DNA of 64,000 nt from Pseudomonas sp. GL-B-19 (GCF_019956415.1 NZ_JAHBDK010000024.1:35681-99680), one strand, 5' to 3'. Counted from the first letter of the stretch, positions 46,447 through 57,251 are shown. Notes: generated by a model not told the origin, from the letters alone. Numbers and translations: made by a program.

Positions 46447-47358
46447 ATGTTTGTCCAGATTCTAGGTTCCGCCGCCGGCGGTGCTTTCCCCCAGTGGAAC
46501 TGCAATTGCGTGAACTGCGCCGGTTTTCGCGATGGCAGCCTGAACGCCAAGGCGCGGACCCAGTCGTCCATCGCGATCTCAGATAACGGTGTGAACTGGG
46601 TGCTGTGCAACGCTTCGCCAGACATCCGCGCCCAGCTTCAAAGTTTTGCCCCGATGCAACCGGGCCGCGCCCTGCGCGATACCGGCATCAGCGCGATCAT
46701 CCTGATGGACAGTCAGATCGATCACACCACTGGCCTGCTCAGCCTGCGCGAAGGTTGCCCGCACCAGGTCTGGTGCACCGACATGGTCCATGAAGACTTG
46801 AGCACCGGCTTCCCGCTGTTCACCATGCTCACCCACTGGAATGGCGGGCTGGACTGGAACCGGATCGAACTTGATCACAGCTTCACCATTGCTGCCTGCC
46901 CGAGCCTGCGTTTCACCCCGCTGCCGCTGCGTAGCGCCGCACCACCCTATTCACCGCACCGCTTCGACCCTCACCCCGGCGACAACATCGGCCTGATCGT
47001 CGAAGACCTGAACACCGGCGGCAAACTGTTCTACGCGCCGGGGCTGGGCAAGGTCGACGCGCCGCTGCTGGAAATCATGGCCGGCAGCGATTGCCTGCTG
47101 GTGGACGGCACGATGTGGGACGACGATGAAATGCAGCGCCGTGGCGTCGGCACCCGTACCGGCCGGGAAATGGGCCACCTTGCGCAGAATGGCCCGGGCG
47201 GGATGTTGGAAGTGCTGGAGCAACTGCCGAAACAGCGCAAGGTGCTTATCCACATCAACAACACCAATCCGATTCTTGATGAGGATTCGCCGGAGCGTGC
47301 CGAGCTGGTTCGGCGGGATGTTGAAGTGGCGTATGACGGCATGAGTATTGTGTTGTAG
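46447..47358 (+). CDS. pqqB: PQQ biosynthesis protein PqqB
   Basis: 303-aa metallo-beta-lactamase-fold hydroxylase acting on the tyrosine part of the PQQ intermediate. The ATG at 46447 gives the family start [28 protein letters not shown] zinc-site cysteines and the metal-binding [17 protein letters not shown] are present. Good Shine-Dalgarno TGGAG. A REP palindrome separates it from pqqC. Confidence 0.96.
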   Translation: MFVQILGSAAGGAFPQWNCNCVNCAGFRDGSLNAKARTQSSIAISDNGVNWVLCNASPDIRAQLQSFAPMQPGRALRDTGISAIILMDSQIDHTTGLLSLREGCPHQVWCTDMVHEDLSTGFPLFTMLTHWNGGLDWNRIELDHSFTIAACPSLRFTPLPLRSAAPPYSPHRFDPHPGDNIGLIVEDLNTGGKLFYAPGLGKVDAPLLEIMAGSDCLLVDGTMWDDDEMQRRGVGTRTGREMGHLAQNGPGGMLEVLEQLPKQRKVLIHINNTNPILDEDSPERAELVRRDVEVAYDGMSIVL

Positions 47359-47382
47359 GACATCGAGACCGCTGCGCGGTCT

Positions 47383-47446
47383 ATCGCCAGCAGGCTGGCT
47401 CCCACAGGGGAATGCGATCAACTGTGGGAGCCAGCCTGCTGGCGAT
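47383..47446. repeat. REP doublet between pqqB and pqqC
   Basis: Inverted pair of about 25-bp REP units (ATCGCCAGCAGGCTGGCTCC and its complement). It sits inside the pqq operon and could act as an mRNA stabiliser for pqqAB. Confidence 0.85.
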
Positions 47447-47497
47447 GAGGCCGGTCCTGACACCAAAGAATCCACCGGTCGTACCCGGAGAACCGAA

Positions 47498-48250
47498 ATG
47501 ACTGACACCGCCATGTCCCCCGCCGAATTCGAAGCCGCCCTGCGCGCCAAAGGCGCCTATTACCACATCCATCACCCCTACCATGTGGCGATGTATGAAG
47601 GCCGGGCGACCCGCGAACAGATCCAGGGCTGGGTCGCCAACCGCTTCTACTATCAGGTGAACATTCCCCTGAAAGATGCCGCGATCCTCGCCAACTGCCC
47701 GGACCGCGAGATCCGTCGCGAGTGGATCCAGCGCCTGCTCGACCACGACGGCGCCCCCGGCGAAGACGGTGGCATCGAAGCCTGGTTGCGACTGGGCCAG
47801 GCCGTTGGCCTCGACCCGGATCAACTGCGCTCGCAGGAATTGGTTCTGCCCGGCGTGCGCTTCGCTGTCGACGCCTACGTCAACTTCGCTCGCCGGGCCA
47901 GTTGGCAGGAAGCCGCCAGCAGCTCGCTGACCGAACTGTTCGCGCCGCAGATCCACCAATCGCGCCTGGACAGCTGGCCGCAGCATTACCCGTGGATCGA
48001 CCCGGCCGGCTACGAATACTTCCGAACCCGTCTGGGCCAGGCGCGCCGCGATGTGGAACACGGTCTAGCCATCACCTTGCAGCACTACACGACGCGGGAA
48101 GGCCAAGAGCGCATGCTGGAAATTCTCCAGTTCAAACTGGACATTCTTTGGAGCATGCTCGATGCCATGAGCATGGCCTACGAACTGAAACGCCCGCCAT
48201 ATCACAGCGTGACCGAGCAACGGGTCTGGCACAAAGGAATCACCTTATGA
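47498..48250 (+). CDS. pqqC: Pyrroloquinoline-quinone synthase PqqC
   Basis: Catalyses the final ring closure and eight-electron oxidation to PQQ without a metal. The 250-aa protein starts at 47498 ([18 protein letters not shown]). Family signature [29 protein letters not shown] (about residues 21-49) with active-site His, Tyr and Arg. Widely used as a marker gene in plant-associated pseudomonads. Overlaps pqqD by 4 bp. Confidence 0.97.
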   Translation: MTDTAMSPAEFEAALRAKGAYYHIHHPYHVAMYEGRATREQIQGWVANRFYYQVNIPLKDAAILANCPDREIRREWIQRLLDHDGAPGEDGGIEAWLRLGQAVGLDPDQLRSQELVLPGVRFAVDAYVNFARRASWQEAASSSLTELFAPQIHQSRLDSWPQHYPWIDPAGYEYFRTRLGQARRDVEHGLAITLQHYTTREGQERMLEILQFKLDILWSMLDAMSMAYELKRPPYHSVTEQRVWHKGITL

Positions 48251-48522
48251 GTTTCGACCGCAGCAAGACCCCGACCTGGCGCATGGGCTACCGTTTCCAG
48301 TACGAACCGGCGCAGAAAGGCCATGTGCTGCTGTACCCGGAAGGCATGATCAAACTCAATGAAAGCGCCGCGTTGATTGGCGGCTTGATCGACGGCGAAC
48401 GCGATGTCGCGGCGATCATTGCCGAACTGGACGCACAGTTCCCCGGCGTGCCCGAGCTCGGTGAAGACATCGAGCAATTCATGGAGGTCGCGCGTGCTCA
48501 GCACTGGATCGAACTTGCCTGA
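48247..48522 (+). CDS. pqqD: PQQ peptide chaperone PqqD
   Basis: 91-aa RiPP recognition element that presents PqqA to Pqq[13 protein letters not shown] beta strand ([19 protein letters not shown]), then KLNESAALI and a helical C-terminus. Start overlaps the pqqC stop (ATGA), and its end overlaps the pqqE start by 29 bp. Confidence 0.95.
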   Translation: MSFDRSKTPTWRMGYRFQYEPAQKGHVLLYPEGMIKLNESAALIGGLIDGERDVAAIIAELDAQFPGVPELGEDIEQFMEVARAQHWIELA

Positions 48523-49669
48523 TTCCCTGTCAGACAAGTTACCGCCAAAACCTGAAATCGGCTTGCCGCTCTGGCTTCTCGCCGAGCTGACTTACCGCTG
48601 CCCGCTGCAATGCCCGTATTGCTCCAATCCGCTGGACTTTGCCGAGCAAGGCAAAGAATTGAGTACCGAGCAGTGGCTGAAAGTGTTCCGCGAAGCGCGG
48701 GAGATGGGTGCGGCGCAGTTGGGCTTTTCCGGTGGTGAACCGCTGGTGCGCCAAGACCTCGCCGAATTGATTGCCGAGGCGCGCAAGCTGGGTTTCTACA
48801 CCAACCTGATCACCTCCGGCATCGGTCTGACCGAGCAGAAAATCAGCGACTTCAAGAAGGCCGGCCTGGATCATATTCAGATCAGCTTTCAGGCCAGCGA
48901 CGAGCAAGTGAATAATCTGCTGGCCGGCTCGAAAAAGGCCTTTGCACAGAAGCTGGAAATGGCCCGTGCGGTGAAGGCTCACGGCTACCCGATGGTGCTG
49001 AATTTCGTGACCCACCGGCACAACATCGACAAAATCGACCGGATAATTGAGCTGTGCATCGCTCTTGAGGCGGACTTCGTCGAACTCGCCACTTGCCAGT
49101 TTTACGGATGGGCGCAGCTCAATCGGGTCGGCCTGTTGCCGACCAAAGAACAACTGGTCCGCGCCGAGCGCATCACCAACGAATACCGCGCCAAACTCGA
49201 AGCAGAAGGGCATCCGTGCAAGTTGATTTTCGTCACACCGGACTATTATGAAGAGCGCCCGAAAGCCTGCATGAATGGCTGGGGCAGCATTTTTCTGACG
49301 GTCACCCCGGACGGCACCGCCCTGCCCTGTCACGGCGCCCGACAGCTGCCGGTACAATTTCCCAACGTGCGCGACCACAGCATGCAGCACATCTGGTACG
49401 ACTCGTTCGGCTTCAACCGCTTTCGCGGTTACGACTGGATGCCCGAGCCTTGCCGTTCCTGCGACGAAAAAGAGAAAGATTTTGGCGGCTGCCGCTGTCA
49501 GGCGTTCATGCTCACTGGCGATGCGAGCAACGCTGACCCGGTGTGCAGCAAGTCGGAACATCACGGCGTGATTCTCAAGGCCCGCGAAGAAGCCGAGCAC
49601 GCAACCCAGACCATTGAACAACTGGCCTTTCGCAATGAACGAAATTCACGACTCATCGCAAAAAGCTGA
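48494..49669 (+). CDS. pqqE: PqqA peptide cyclase PqqE (radical SAM)
   Basis: Forms the Glu-Tyr C-C bond in PqqA. 391 aa from the GTG at 48494 (GGAGG 6-7 nt upstream; [19 protein letters not shown]). Radical-SAM cluster motif CPLQCPYC (about residue 29), [10 protein letters not shown], and C-terminal SPASM cysteines ([19 protein letters not shown]). Full length. Confidence 0.96.
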   Translation: MLSTGSNLPDSLSDKLPPKPEIGLPLWLLAELTYRCPLQCPYCSNPLDFAEQGKELSTEQWLKVFREAREMGAAQLGFSGGEPLVRQDLAELIAEARKLGFYTNLITSGIGLTEQKISDFKKAGLDHIQISFQASDEQVNNLLAGSKKAFAQKLEMARAVKAHGYPMVLNFVTHRHNIDKIDRIIELCIALEADFVELATCQFYGWAQLNRVGLLPTKEQLVRAERITNEYRAKLEAEGHPCKLIFVTPDYYEERPKACMNGWGSIFLTVTPDGTALPCHGARQLPVQFPNVRDHSMQHIWYDSFGFNRFRGYDWMPEPCRSCDEKEKDFGGCRCQAFMLTGDASNADPVCSKSEHHGVILKAREEAEHATQTIEQLAFRNERNSRLIAKS

Positions 49670-51467
49670 GCCCTTCAGCGCGGCGAAAGCCGTCGCTGCC
49701 GGTGTCGATTTTGCCGAACTGCAGGTCGGTCAACATGGCCTGTTCTGGAACGAATATCGGCCCGAAGATGCCGCCTGCCGGATCTGGCATTGGCTTGATG
49801 GCCAGGCGCGTTGCCTGACGCCAGCGGGCTTCAGTGTGCGCAGTCGGGTGTACGAATATGGCGGTGGCGCGTTTTGTCTGACCGATGACGGGATTGTTTT
49901 CGTCAACGAGGCGGACCAGCAGTTGTATCGGCAATCGCTAAAGGGTGAAACGCCTGAAGTGCTGACTTCAAGCGGATACCGTTACGGCGATCTGCAATTC
50001 GCCAACGGACTCGTTTTGGCGGTTGAAGAGAACCGTGACCGGCATCGGCTGGTGGCGATTGATGTGAATGATGGTGGGCGTCATCTGCTGGCGGAAGGTG
50101 CCGACTTCTACGCGGCGCCGACCCTGAGCCCAGACTCGCAACGCTTGGCATGGATCGAATGGAGCCGCCCGGATCAGCCTTGGAGCGCAACTCGGCTGAT
50201 GGTTGCCGAACGTCAGAGCGATGGTGGGTTTGCGTCGCCGCGCTGCGTGGCGGGCGAGGGTATTCAGGAGTCACTGCAACAGCCCCGCTTCGATAGCAGC
50301 GGCCGTTTGTATTGCCTGACGGACCGTGGCGGTTATTGGCAGCCATGGGTGGAGTCTTTAGACGGTTTGAGCCCTTTACCAAGTGCCGCAGCGGATCATG
50401 GGCCAGCGCCCTGGCAACTGGGTGGTTGTACCTGGCTGCCTTTCGCTGAAAACAAATACCTGGCCAGTTGGACCGAAGACGGATTTGGCCAATTGGGCCT
50501 TTGCGGTGACACCGCTGAAGACTTCACCGGCACCTACAGCCGCTTCCGCCATCTCGCACTGGATGAGCAATTCATTTACTGCATCGCCGCATCGCCGATC
50601 AGTTCGGCGGCGGTCATTGCCATCGACCGCGATAGCCGACAGGTCAAGGTATTGGCCGGTGGGATTGCACCCTTACCTGCCGAGCAGATCAGCGTCCCGC
50701 AAACCCTGCGTTACCCGAGCGGTTCGGGCGAGGCCCACGGTTTTTTCTATCCGGCGATGACCGGCGATGCGAAACCGCCGCTGGTGGTGTTCATTCACGG
50801 CGGGCCGACGTCGGCCTGTTATCCAATGCTCGATCCACGCATTCAATACTGGGCGCAACGCGGCTTTGCCGTGGCCGATCTCAATTATCGAGGCAGCAGC
50901 GGCTATGGCCGGGCTTATCGCCAGGCACTGCATTTGAGCTGGGGCGTTGTGGATGTGGAAGATGCCTGCGCGGTCGTCGCTCATCTGGCCGAACGAGGCT
51001 TGATCGATGGCGACAAGGCGTTTATTCGCGGTGGCAGTGCCGGTGGCTACACCACCCTTTGTGCGTTGGCCTTTCACAACGTCTTCCGCGCCGGCGCCAG
51101 TTTGTACGGCGTCAGCGATCCCGTTGCACTGGGCCGTGCCACTCACAAATTCGAAGGCGATTATCTGGACTGGTTGATCGGCGATCCGGTGCAGGATGCA
51201 GAACGCTATGCCGCGCGAACGCCTCTGCTGCATGCGAGCAACATCAGCGTGCCGATGATCTTCTTTCAAGGTGAACTGGATGCGGTGGTCGTGCCGCAGC
51301 AGACCCGCGACATGGTCACGGCGCTGCAGGACAACGGCATTCTGGTTGAAGCGCATTACTACGCGGACGAACGTCACGGCTTTCGCAAGGCTGGCAATCA
51401 AGCCCATGCGCTGGAGCAGGAATGGTTGTTTTATCAGCGGGTGATGGCGCTTGGGGACAATGCCTGA
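49635..51467 (+). CDS. S9-family (prolyl oligopeptidase) peptidase of the pqq cluster
   Basis: 610 aa from the ATG at 49635 ([19 protein letters not shown]), overlapping the end of pqqE by 35 bp, so part of the pqq operon. N-terminal beta-propeller (about 40-350) and alpha/beta-hydrolase catalytic domain with GGSAGGYTT (Ser about 463), ELDAVVVP (Asp) and DERHGFR (His). In P. aeruginosa the equivalent gene after pqqE is called pqqH; other clusters use pqqM. A role in clearing PqqA-derived peptides is plausible but not shown here. No signal peptide seen. Confidence 0.9.
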   Translation: MNEIHDSSQKAEPFSAAKAVAAGVDFAELQVGQHGLFWNEYRPEDAACRIWHWLDGQARCLTPAGFSVRSRVYEYGGGAFCLTDDGIVFVNEADQQLYRQSLKGETPEVLTSSGYRYGDLQFANGLVLAVEENRDRHRLVAIDVNDGGRHLLAEGADFYAAPTLSPDSQRLAWIEWSRPDQPWSATRLMVAERQSDGGFASPRCVAGEGIQESLQQPRFDSSGRLYCLTDRGGYWQPWVESLDGLSPLPSAAADHGPAPWQLGGCTWLPFAENKYLASWTEDGFGQLGLCGDTAEDFTGTYSRFRHLALDEQFIYCIAASPISSAAVIAIDRDSRQVKVLAGGIAPLPAEQISVPQTLRYPSGSGEAHGFFYPAMTGDAKPPLVVFIHGGPTSACYPMLDPRIQYWAQRGFAVADLNYRGSSGYGRAYRQALHLSWGVVDVEDACAVVAHLAERGLIDGDKAFIRGGSAGGYTTLCALAFHNVFRAGASLYGVSDPVALGRATHKFEGDYLDWLIGDPVQDAERYAARTPLLHASNISVPMIFFQGELDAVVVPQQTRDMVTALQDNGILVEAHYYADERHGFRKAGNQAHALEQEWLFYQRVMALGDNA

Positions 51468-51480
51468 TTAGTGGCGCGTC

Positions 51481-51557
51481 CATCGCGAGCAGGCTCGCTC
51501 CCACAGGGATTTCTGCAACACCTTAGATCCAATGTGGGAGCGAGCCTGCTCGCGATG
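51481..51557. repeat. REP doublet at the end of the pqq operon
   Basis: Arms CATCGCGAGCAGGCTCGCTC (plus CCACA) and exact complement, about 27-nt spacer. Lies between the S9 peptidase and the convergent yqaE-like gene. Confidence 0.9.
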
Positions 51558-51581
51558 GCGGTTTATCTAACCCCGCAAACC

Positions 51582-51740
51582 TCAGCGCTTGGCGATGATA
51601 TAAACCGCATGCACGATCCCCGGAATATACCCGCACAACGTCAGCAAAATATTCAGCCAGAACGCCCCGCCGAAACCGACTTGCAGAAATACGCCCAATG
51701 GCGGCAACAGAATGGCGATGATGATTCGAACAAAGTCCAT
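51582..51740 (-). CDS. YqaE/Pmp3 family small membrane protein
   Basis: 52-aa peptide starting MDFVRIIIAILLPPLGVFLQ, with two membrane helices and the PMP3 signature (LLPPLGVFLQVG ... FWLNILLTLCGYIPGIVHAVY). The yeast homologue stabilises membrane potential; bacterial members are stress-induced. Shine-Dalgarno AGGAGCTG upstream. Confidence 0.92.
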   Translation of the reverse strand: MDFVRIIIAILLPPLGVFLQVGFGGAFWLNILLTLCGYIPGIVHAVYIIAKR

Positions 51741-51824
51741 GGGGCAGCTCCTGAATTGAAGTAGGCTCGTATGAGCACTATAGCTAATCGACCTGTACCG
51801 TTCGTCAGGGTTCAGTGCAATGCC

Positions 51825-52145
51825 TCAGGCCAGTATTTCAAGGCCATGTTTCTGGACGATGCTCAGCAACTTCAGCGCCATGCCGCTGGGATGTTTGTAA
51901 CCCGACTCCCATTGTTTAACCGTCGAAGCGCTGGTGTTCAGATATCGCGCGAACACCGGCTGGCTGACGTTATTGCGCTCACGTAGCGCTTTGATTTGCT
52001 CTGCATCAATAGCCTCAGGTACCGGAGCCAGACAAAGGTCTTCGAACTCGCGCAAGGTGGTCTTGCTGATTGCACCGATGGAAAACAAGGCATTGGCAGA
52101 TTCGTAAATAGATTCTGACGCCTCACTTCTGAATTTCTTACTCAT
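51825..52145 (-). CDS. HigA-like helix-turn-helix antitoxin
   Basis: 106 aa from the ATG at 52145, with GGAGA 6 nt upstream. C-terminal XRE domain IKALRERNNVSQPVFARYLNTSASTVKQWESGYKHPSGMALKLL. The N-terminal 45 residues likely cover the toxin. Starts 8 bp before the end of the toxin gene (toxin-first order as in higBA), and should repress the operon. Confidence 0.85.
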   Translation of the reverse strand: MSKKFRSEASESIYESANALFSIGAISKTTLREFEDLCLAPVPEAIDAEQIKALRERNNVSQPVFARYLNTSASTVKQWESGYKHPSGMALKLLSIVQKHGLEILA

Positions 52146-52494
52146 AAAGTATCTCCACAAACTCCTTGATATCCAGGAAGTGCTGGACTTGCATATCCGA
52201 AAGCCCCTCGTAGGTCTTCGCCATTTTCCGAAAAGCGATCAGGTCTGTCTGACAAATATTGCTCTGGTCCTTTTTGGCATACAGAAACTGATAAACGCAG
52301 TAACTGGCCCCTCTGGCCAGGACAATCGAACGATGCCGGTTGGCATTCAAACGTTTCTTCCAGACCCCGCCGCCAAGATTGTCCGCTTGGCCATTGAGCA
52401 TTTCGCTGAATGCCTCTCGAAGCTCCTCGTCACCGATCCATGCTTTTTCGGCTTGCATCGCAAAGCGTTTTGCCTTGAATAACCTTGGTGACAT
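52138..52494 (-). CDS. RelE/HigB-like toxin (PF06296 type)
   Basis: 118 aa from the ATG at 52494 (SPRLFKAKRFAMQAEKAWIGDEELREA), chosen for the GGAAGGG 7 nt upstream. Family features: LNGQADNLGGGVWKKRLN and YQFLYAKKDQSNICQTDLIAFRKMAK. Predicted mRNA-interferase-like toxin of a type II toxin-antitoxin pair with the overlapping antitoxin downstream. Activity is inferred from the pair. Confidence 0.82.
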   Translation of the reverse strand: MSPRLFKAKRFAMQAEKAWIGDEELREAFSEMLNGQADNLGGGVWKKRLNANRHRSIVLARGASYCVYQFLYAKKDQSNICQTDLIAFRKMAKTYEGLSDMQVQHFLDIKEFVEILYE

Positions 52495-52744
52495 TGGCAT
52501 CCCTTCCAAAAACATACCACCCAGTGGTATAGATTTCAAAACCAGTTCTTCAATAAAACTGTTTCATTGGCACGGCATTCCTTGCCGGTCCTTTTAAAAA
52601 GCCACCAATCCCGCTATCGCTCAAGCACGCAATGCATTTGGCAAAACGCAGAGACAAAAAAACGCCCCACGCAAAAAGAATCAAACGTGGGGCGATGCGT
52701 TATTACCGCGAGACGGTTCTGGAATTTTTGTGGGACAGATCTGA

Positions 52745-53980
52745 TCAGACCGCAATCCCTTTGCGGCACTGCAATTGCGCGGTGCGCACACGGGAGAAGG
52801 CACGAGTCAAACGCAGCAGCATTTCGTCGATGTTCGCGTCGCTGACCGTCAGTGCGGGAGTGAAGCGCAGGCAATCGGGTTGCGGGGCACTGAGCAGCAG
52901 GCCTTCGTACAGAGCAGCATTGACCACGGCGATAGCCGAATCGTCCGACAGCGTCAGCCCCCAGAGCAGCCCTTGACCGCGCAATTCGCCGTGACCATAG
53001 CGATGGGACAAACGCCCCAGGCCTTCGCGCAGGTGTTGACCGGCGTCCCTGACATGTTCAAGAAAACCCTTGTCCTGCACGCTGTCGAGCACCGCCAGCC
53101 CGGCAGCTGACATCAAGGCATTGCCATGATGGGTACCGCTTGGTTCGCCCATTTCGAAACAGCAGGCCTTGCCCCGCGCCAGCAATGCAGCCAGCGGCAC
53201 GCCACCACCCAAACCCTTGCCGAGTACGATGACATCTGCCCGAACACCGTAGGACTGTTCGGCGAGCAAGGTGCCGCAACGCCCTATACCGGTTTGCACC
53301 TCGTCGAGGATCAACAGAATGCCCAGCTCACGACACAGCCGTTCGACGCCCTTGAAGTAATGCTCGGTGGCCGGGATCACTCCTGCTTCGTTCTGAATCG
53401 GTTCAAGCATGATTGCCACGGTCCGGGCGTCGACCGCCGCGTGCAAGGCTGCAAGATCATTGAAGGGTACGTGGTGCAAATCCGACGTCGTCCCGGAACC
53501 ACGGCCATGGCAGCCTTTGCTGGCAATGATGATGCGCGAAGCACCACCGCGATAGCGTCGGCCCCATTTACACGCGAGTTTGATCGCTGCTTCACAGGCT
53601 TCGCTGCCACTGTTGAGCAGGTACGCCTGATCACTACCCGTGGCGGTGCAGAGGCGCCCGGCAAGGTTGAGCATGCCGCGATTGTGCAGGGAAAAACCGG
53701 GATTGATCAGTGATTGAGCCTGTTGCGCAATCGCCTGGACCAGTACCGAAGGACTGTGCCCAAGACTATTGGCCCCGCCACCTTGGGTAAAATCCAGGTA
53801 AGCGCGGTCATCGCTGTCCCACAACCAGGAGCCCTGGCCTCGGACGAAAATTTGTTTCGGCCGCGCGATGCCGGGCATCAGGTATTCGCTGGAATGGTGG
53901 TGGTTGCTGGAGGGCTGGAAGGTGTCGAGCGCCAGATCATCAAGACTCTGCGTGGTGCGTCGTAAATTGAACAGATTCAT
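52745..53980 (-). CDS. Class III PLP-dependent aminotransferase (ArgD-like)
   Basis: 411-aa enzyme of the acetylornithine/GABA transaminase family. Cofactor residues: NSGSEACEAAIK (about 122), LILDEVQTGIGR (about 225) and the lysine in VIVLGKGLGGGVP (about 250). Substrate unknown. Divergent from the LysR gene at 54150 with a 169-bp shared promoter region, so probably controlled by it. Gene clusters for extended PQQ production in some P. fluorescens include an aminotransferase and regulator nearby, but the link is not shown. Confidence 0.88.
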   Translation of the reverse strand: MNLFNLRRTTQSLDDLALDTFQPSSNHHHSSEYLMPGIARPKQIFVRGQGSWLWDSDDRAYLDFTQGGGANSLGHSPSVLVQAIAQQAQSLINPGFSLHNRGMLNLAGRLCTATGSDQAYLLNSGSEACEAAIKLACKWGRRYRGGASRIIIASKGCHGRGSGTTSDLHHVPFNDLAALHAAVDARTVAIMLEPIQNEAGVIPATEHYFKGVERLCRELGILLILDEVQTGIGRCGTLLAEQSYGVRADVIVLGKGLGGGVPLAALLARGKACCFEMGEPSGTHHGNALMSAAGLAVLDSVQDKGFLEHVRDAGQHLREGLGRLSHRYGHGELRGQGLLWGLTLSDDSAIAVVNAALYEGLLLSAPQPDCLRFTPALTVSDANIDEMLLRLTRAFSRVRTAQLQCRKGIAV

Positions 53981-54149
53981 CCGGAAAAGCCTCGATGGAG
54001 GTTTTTTGCCTTACCTATGGATATAACCTCTCTGCAAACGGTATTCATGGAGCGTTCTGGCCCTGTAAGCCTCGTGAATGCAGTTAGACTAGGCTTTGGC
54101 ACGGCCTCGGGCTATTTCGATTTCCAAGCATTTTCGATAAGTATTTCCT

Positions 54150-55079
54150 ATGGATTTCAAGCAACTGCGTTATTTCGTCGCGGTCTACGAAGAAGGCCAC
54201 GTCGGCCGGGCCGCCGAGCGGCTTTCAATCTCCCAGCCAGCGTTGTCCCAGCAGATCCGCCACCTCGAACAGCACCTCGATGTGAGTCTGTTTGAACGCA
54301 GCAGCAAACGCCTGCTGCCCACGCTAGCTGCTCACACTTTGTACAACCACGCAGTGCCATTGCTGGACGGCATGCAGCGCGCACGCGAGGCGCTGGGCAA
54401 CTTCAAGGGGCAAGCGCTACGTACATTGGCGATTGGCGTGTTGCAGACGGTCCACACCAGCCTGGTCCCGCAGATGCTCGAACGGGTGCGCAAAGCCCAG
54501 CCGCATCTGGTGGTGCAGATCTACGAACTGACCGGGCTGGAAATCGAGCGACGCCTGCTTAACGGCTCGCTGGACATCGGCATCAGCTACCTGCCGCCGC
54601 GTCAGCCCGGGTTGCATGGCGTGATGCTGTATGAAGATGAACTGACCCTGGTCATCCCCGCCGATCACCCGTTGCGCGAATTCAAGAAAGTCTCCATGAG
54701 TCAGGCTGCCGAATTGCCGATGCTACTGCTGGGAGAAGAGTTCCAGGTGCGGCAAATCTGGCAAACACAACTGGCCAGCCTCGGAAGGCGTCCACAGGTG
54801 CAGGCCGAACTGAATAACATGGCGGGGATTCTCGACAGCCTGCCGCACACCCAATTGGCGACAGTACTGCCCGGACGCTCGCAAAAGGCGCTCGGCAATA
54901 ACGAACTGCTGTGGAAACCGCTGACCGAGCCGCGAGTGCCGCTGAAAGTCGGTCTGGTGTGTCGGGATGTACAGCGGCAGCAGGCCTCGCTGGCCTTATT
55001 GCGCACGTTGCTGGAGGACGTGATGAACGAGCCTGATGAACGCTTGAACCGCTCGAAAAACCTCGAAGGGCTGAGCTGA
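54150..55079 (+). CDS. LysR-type transcriptional regulator
   Basis: 309 aa, full length. N-terminal winged helix (MDFKQLRYFVAVYEEGHVGRAAERLSISQPALSQQIRHLEQHL) and effector-binding domain (RTLAIGVLQTVHTSLVPQML). Similar to the CynR/CbbR branch by general pattern. Divergent from the class III aminotransferase, its most likely target. A terminator follows at 55101. Confidence 0.92.
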   Translation: MDFKQLRYFVAVYEEGHVGRAAERLSISQPALSQQIRHLEQHLDVSLFERSSKRLLPTLAAHTLYNHAVPLLDGMQRAREALGNFKGQALRTLAIGVLQTVHTSLVPQMLERVRKAQPHLVVQIYELTGLEIERRLLNGSLDIGISYLPPRQPGLHGVMLYEDELTLVIPADHPLREFKKVSMSQAAELPMLLLGEEFQVRQIWQTQLASLGRRPQVQAELNNMAGILDSLPHTQLATVLPGRSQKALGNNELLWKPLTEPRVPLKVGLVCRDVQRQQASLALLRTLLEDVMNEPDERLNRSKNLEGLS

Positions 55080-55100
55080 TCACTTTTCTGCACTCAAAAG

Positions 55101-55124
55101 AAAACCCCGCCGAAGCGGGGCTTT
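55101..55124 (+). terminator. Terminator after the LysR gene
   Basis: Stem AACCCCGC / GCGGGGCTT type (CCCCGC with GCGGGG) around a CGAA tetraloop, with A4 before and TTT after; could act in both directions. Confidence 0.8.
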
Positions 55125-55307
55125 GCAGACTGTTTCCCTGACATCCATTTCACTCCGCCGTCCTGGCAGAATCCTACGTGTCCGTGTTGTTGCTTTGCGC
55201 TTCCTGCGCGACGTCCATGTGAAGAAGATTAACTCTGGATCCAATCTTCGCCTATGGGAGAACAGCAGCACGTCATGTAAGAGATTGCTTACATGACGTC
55301 ATATTTA

Positions 55308-57086
55308 TCAGAACTGTGCAGCATCCAGCAGGAACAGCGATTCGCTACCGGCTTTCACCGATGCGCTCAACGAGTGAATGCGTGGCAACAGACGGGCGAA
55401 ATAGAAACGCGCCGTGCCCAACTTGCTCGCATAGAAATCGTCCTGCGCTTCCTTGCCAAAAGCAGCCTTGGCCATCAGTGCCCACATGTAGGCGTAGGCG
55501 ACGTAACCGAAGGTTTGCAGGTACTCGACCGAAGCAGCGCCGATTTCATTCGGGTTGTTTTTCGCGCGATCCAGCAACCAGGCGGTCAGTTCGTCGAGGG
55601 TGGTCACGGCATCGTTCAGCGGTTTGGTGAACTCCGCCAGATCGGCACTGGCCGTTGCGGTGAAGTGACGGATCTCGTCAGCAAACAGGTTGTAGAACGC
55701 CCCGCCGGTGCCAACGATCTTGCGCCCGACCAGGTCCAGCGCCTGAATGCCGTTGGTGCCTTCGTAGATCTGGGTGATACGCACGTCGCGCACCAGTTGT
55801 TCCTGGCCCCACTCACGGATGTAACCGTGGCCGCCGAACACTTGCTGGCCATGAACGGTGGTTTCCAGACCCAGGTCGGTCAGGAACGCCTTGGCCACCG
55901 GGGTCAACAAGGCCACCAGATCTTCAGCACGTTTGCGGGTGGTCGCGTCTTCGCTGAACTTGGCGGTGTCCAGTTGCATCGCCACGTAAGTGGAAAATGC
56001 ACGGCCGCCTTCGTTCGAGGCTTTCATGGTCAACAGCATGCGACGCACGTCCGGGTGGACGATGATCGGGTCTGCGACCTTGTCTTTGTTTTGAGCGCCG
56101 GTCGGCGAACGGCTTTGCAGGCGGTCGCGAGCGTACTCAACGGCGTTCTGATAAGAGCGCTCGCCAGTCGCCAGGCCCTGGATACCGACGCCCAGACGCT
56201 CGTAGTTCATCATGGTGAACATCGCCGCCAGGCCTTTGTTCGGCTCGCCGACCAGGTAACCGACGGCTTCGTCGAAGTTCATCACACAGGTCGCGGATGC
56301 CTGGATGCCCATTTTGTGTTCGATCGAACCGCAGCTCAAAGGGTTGCGCGCGCCGAGGCTGCCGTCGGCATTAACCATGAACTTCGGCACCAGGAACAGC
56401 GAAATGCCTTTCGGACCGGCCGGCGCGTCCGGCAGCTTGGCCAGCACCAAGTGGATGATGTTCTCGGTCAGATCGTGCTCGCCACCGGTGATGAAGATCT
56501 TGGTGCCGCTGACTTTGTAGGAACCGTCGGCCTGAGGTTCGGCCTTGGTGCGAATGATCCCGAGATCAGTGCCAGCATGCGGCTCAGTCAGGCACATGGA
56601 ACCGGCCCAGACGCCGGCGTACATGTTCGGCAGGTATGCGGCTTTCAGCTCTTCGCTGGCATGGGCGTTGATCGACAGGCAGGCGCCGGCCGTCAGCATT
56701 GGGTACAGACCAAACGACAGGCTGGCGGAATTGACCATTTCTTCGACCTGCGCCGAAACGGCCTTGGGCATGCCCATGCCGCCGTAAGTCGGATCACCAC
56801 CGACACCGACCCAGCCGCCTTCCGCGTAAGTCTGATAAGCCTGTGGGAAACCGGCCGGTGTGGTGACGGCTCCGTCTGTCCAATGGCAACCTTCTTCGTC
56901 AGCCGCACGGCTCAATGGCGCGATGCTTTTGCTGGTGACCTTGCCGGCTTCTTCAAGAATGGCTTCGACGGTTTCCGCATCGACGGTCTCAGCCAGCGCA
57001 GGCAGCTCGGCCCAGAGTTTGGCGACCTCGAAAACTTCATTGAGGACGAAGCGCATATCGCGCAGGGGCGCTTTGTAGTCAGCCAT
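55308..57086 (-). CDS. Acyl-CoA dehydrogenase (DmdC-like, with C-terminal extra domain)
   Basis: 592-aa FAD enzyme: short N-terminal extension (ADYKAPLRDMRFVLNEVF), acyl-CoA dehydrogenase N, middle (CLTEPHAGTDLG, about 164) and C-terminal domains (FGGHGYIREWGQEQLVRD and YEGTNGIQALDLVGRK), plus the PF12806-type tail. Related to methylthiopropanoyl-CoA dehydrogenase DmdC and to the paired long enzymes used for fatty-acid beta-oxidation in pseudomonads. Chain-length preference cannot be read from sequence. The paralogue lies just upstream on the same strand. Confidence 0.9.
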   Translation of the reverse strand: MADYKAPLRDMRFVLNEVFEVAKLWAELPALAETVDAETVEAILEEAGKVTSKSIAPLSRAADEEGCHWTDGAVTTPAGFPQAYQTYAEGGWVGVGGDPTYGGMGMPKAVSAQVEEMVNSASLSFGLYPMLTAGACLSINAHASEELKAAYLPNMYAGVWAGSMCLTEPHAGTDLGIIRTKAEPQADGSYKVSGTKIFITGGEHDLTENIIHLVLAKLPDAPAGPKGISLFLVPKFMVNADGSLGARNPLSCGSIEHKMGIQASATCVMNFDEAVGYLVGEPNKGLAAMFTMMNYERLGVGIQGLATGERSYQNAVEYARDRLQSRSPTGAQNKDKVADPIIVHPDVRRMLLTMKASNEGGRAFSTYVAMQLDTAKFSEDATTRKRAEDLVALLTPVAKAFLTDLGLETTVHGQQVFGGHGYIREWGQEQLVRDVRITQIYEGTNGIQALDLVGRKIVGTGGAFYNLFADEIRHFTATASADLAEFTKPLNDAVTTLDELTAWLLDRAKNNPNEIGAASVEYLQTFGYVAYAYMWALMAKAAFGKEAQDDFYASKLGTARFYFARLLPRIHSLSASVKAGSESLFLLDAAQF

Positions 57087-57225
57087 GGCAAACCTCGCAA
57101 GATCTAAACAAGTGATTCGTAGGAGTGGTGCTTTCGTTGGGTCCGAGTGTAACCCAACAACTTTTGCGACACATAGGGTCAGCCCATGACCATATTGTAA
57201 TGTTTAGTCACCGACTATTCAGTCA

Positions 57226-57251
57226 TTAAAAAACCCGCAATTACGCGGGTT
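57226..57251 (-). terminator. Terminator of the upstream acyl-CoA dehydrogenase gene
   Basis: On the minus strand: stem AACCCGC / GCGGGTT followed by TTTTTT, 25 bp after the stop of the 57276-59072 gene. It makes the two dehydrogenases separate transcription units. Confidence 0.85.
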
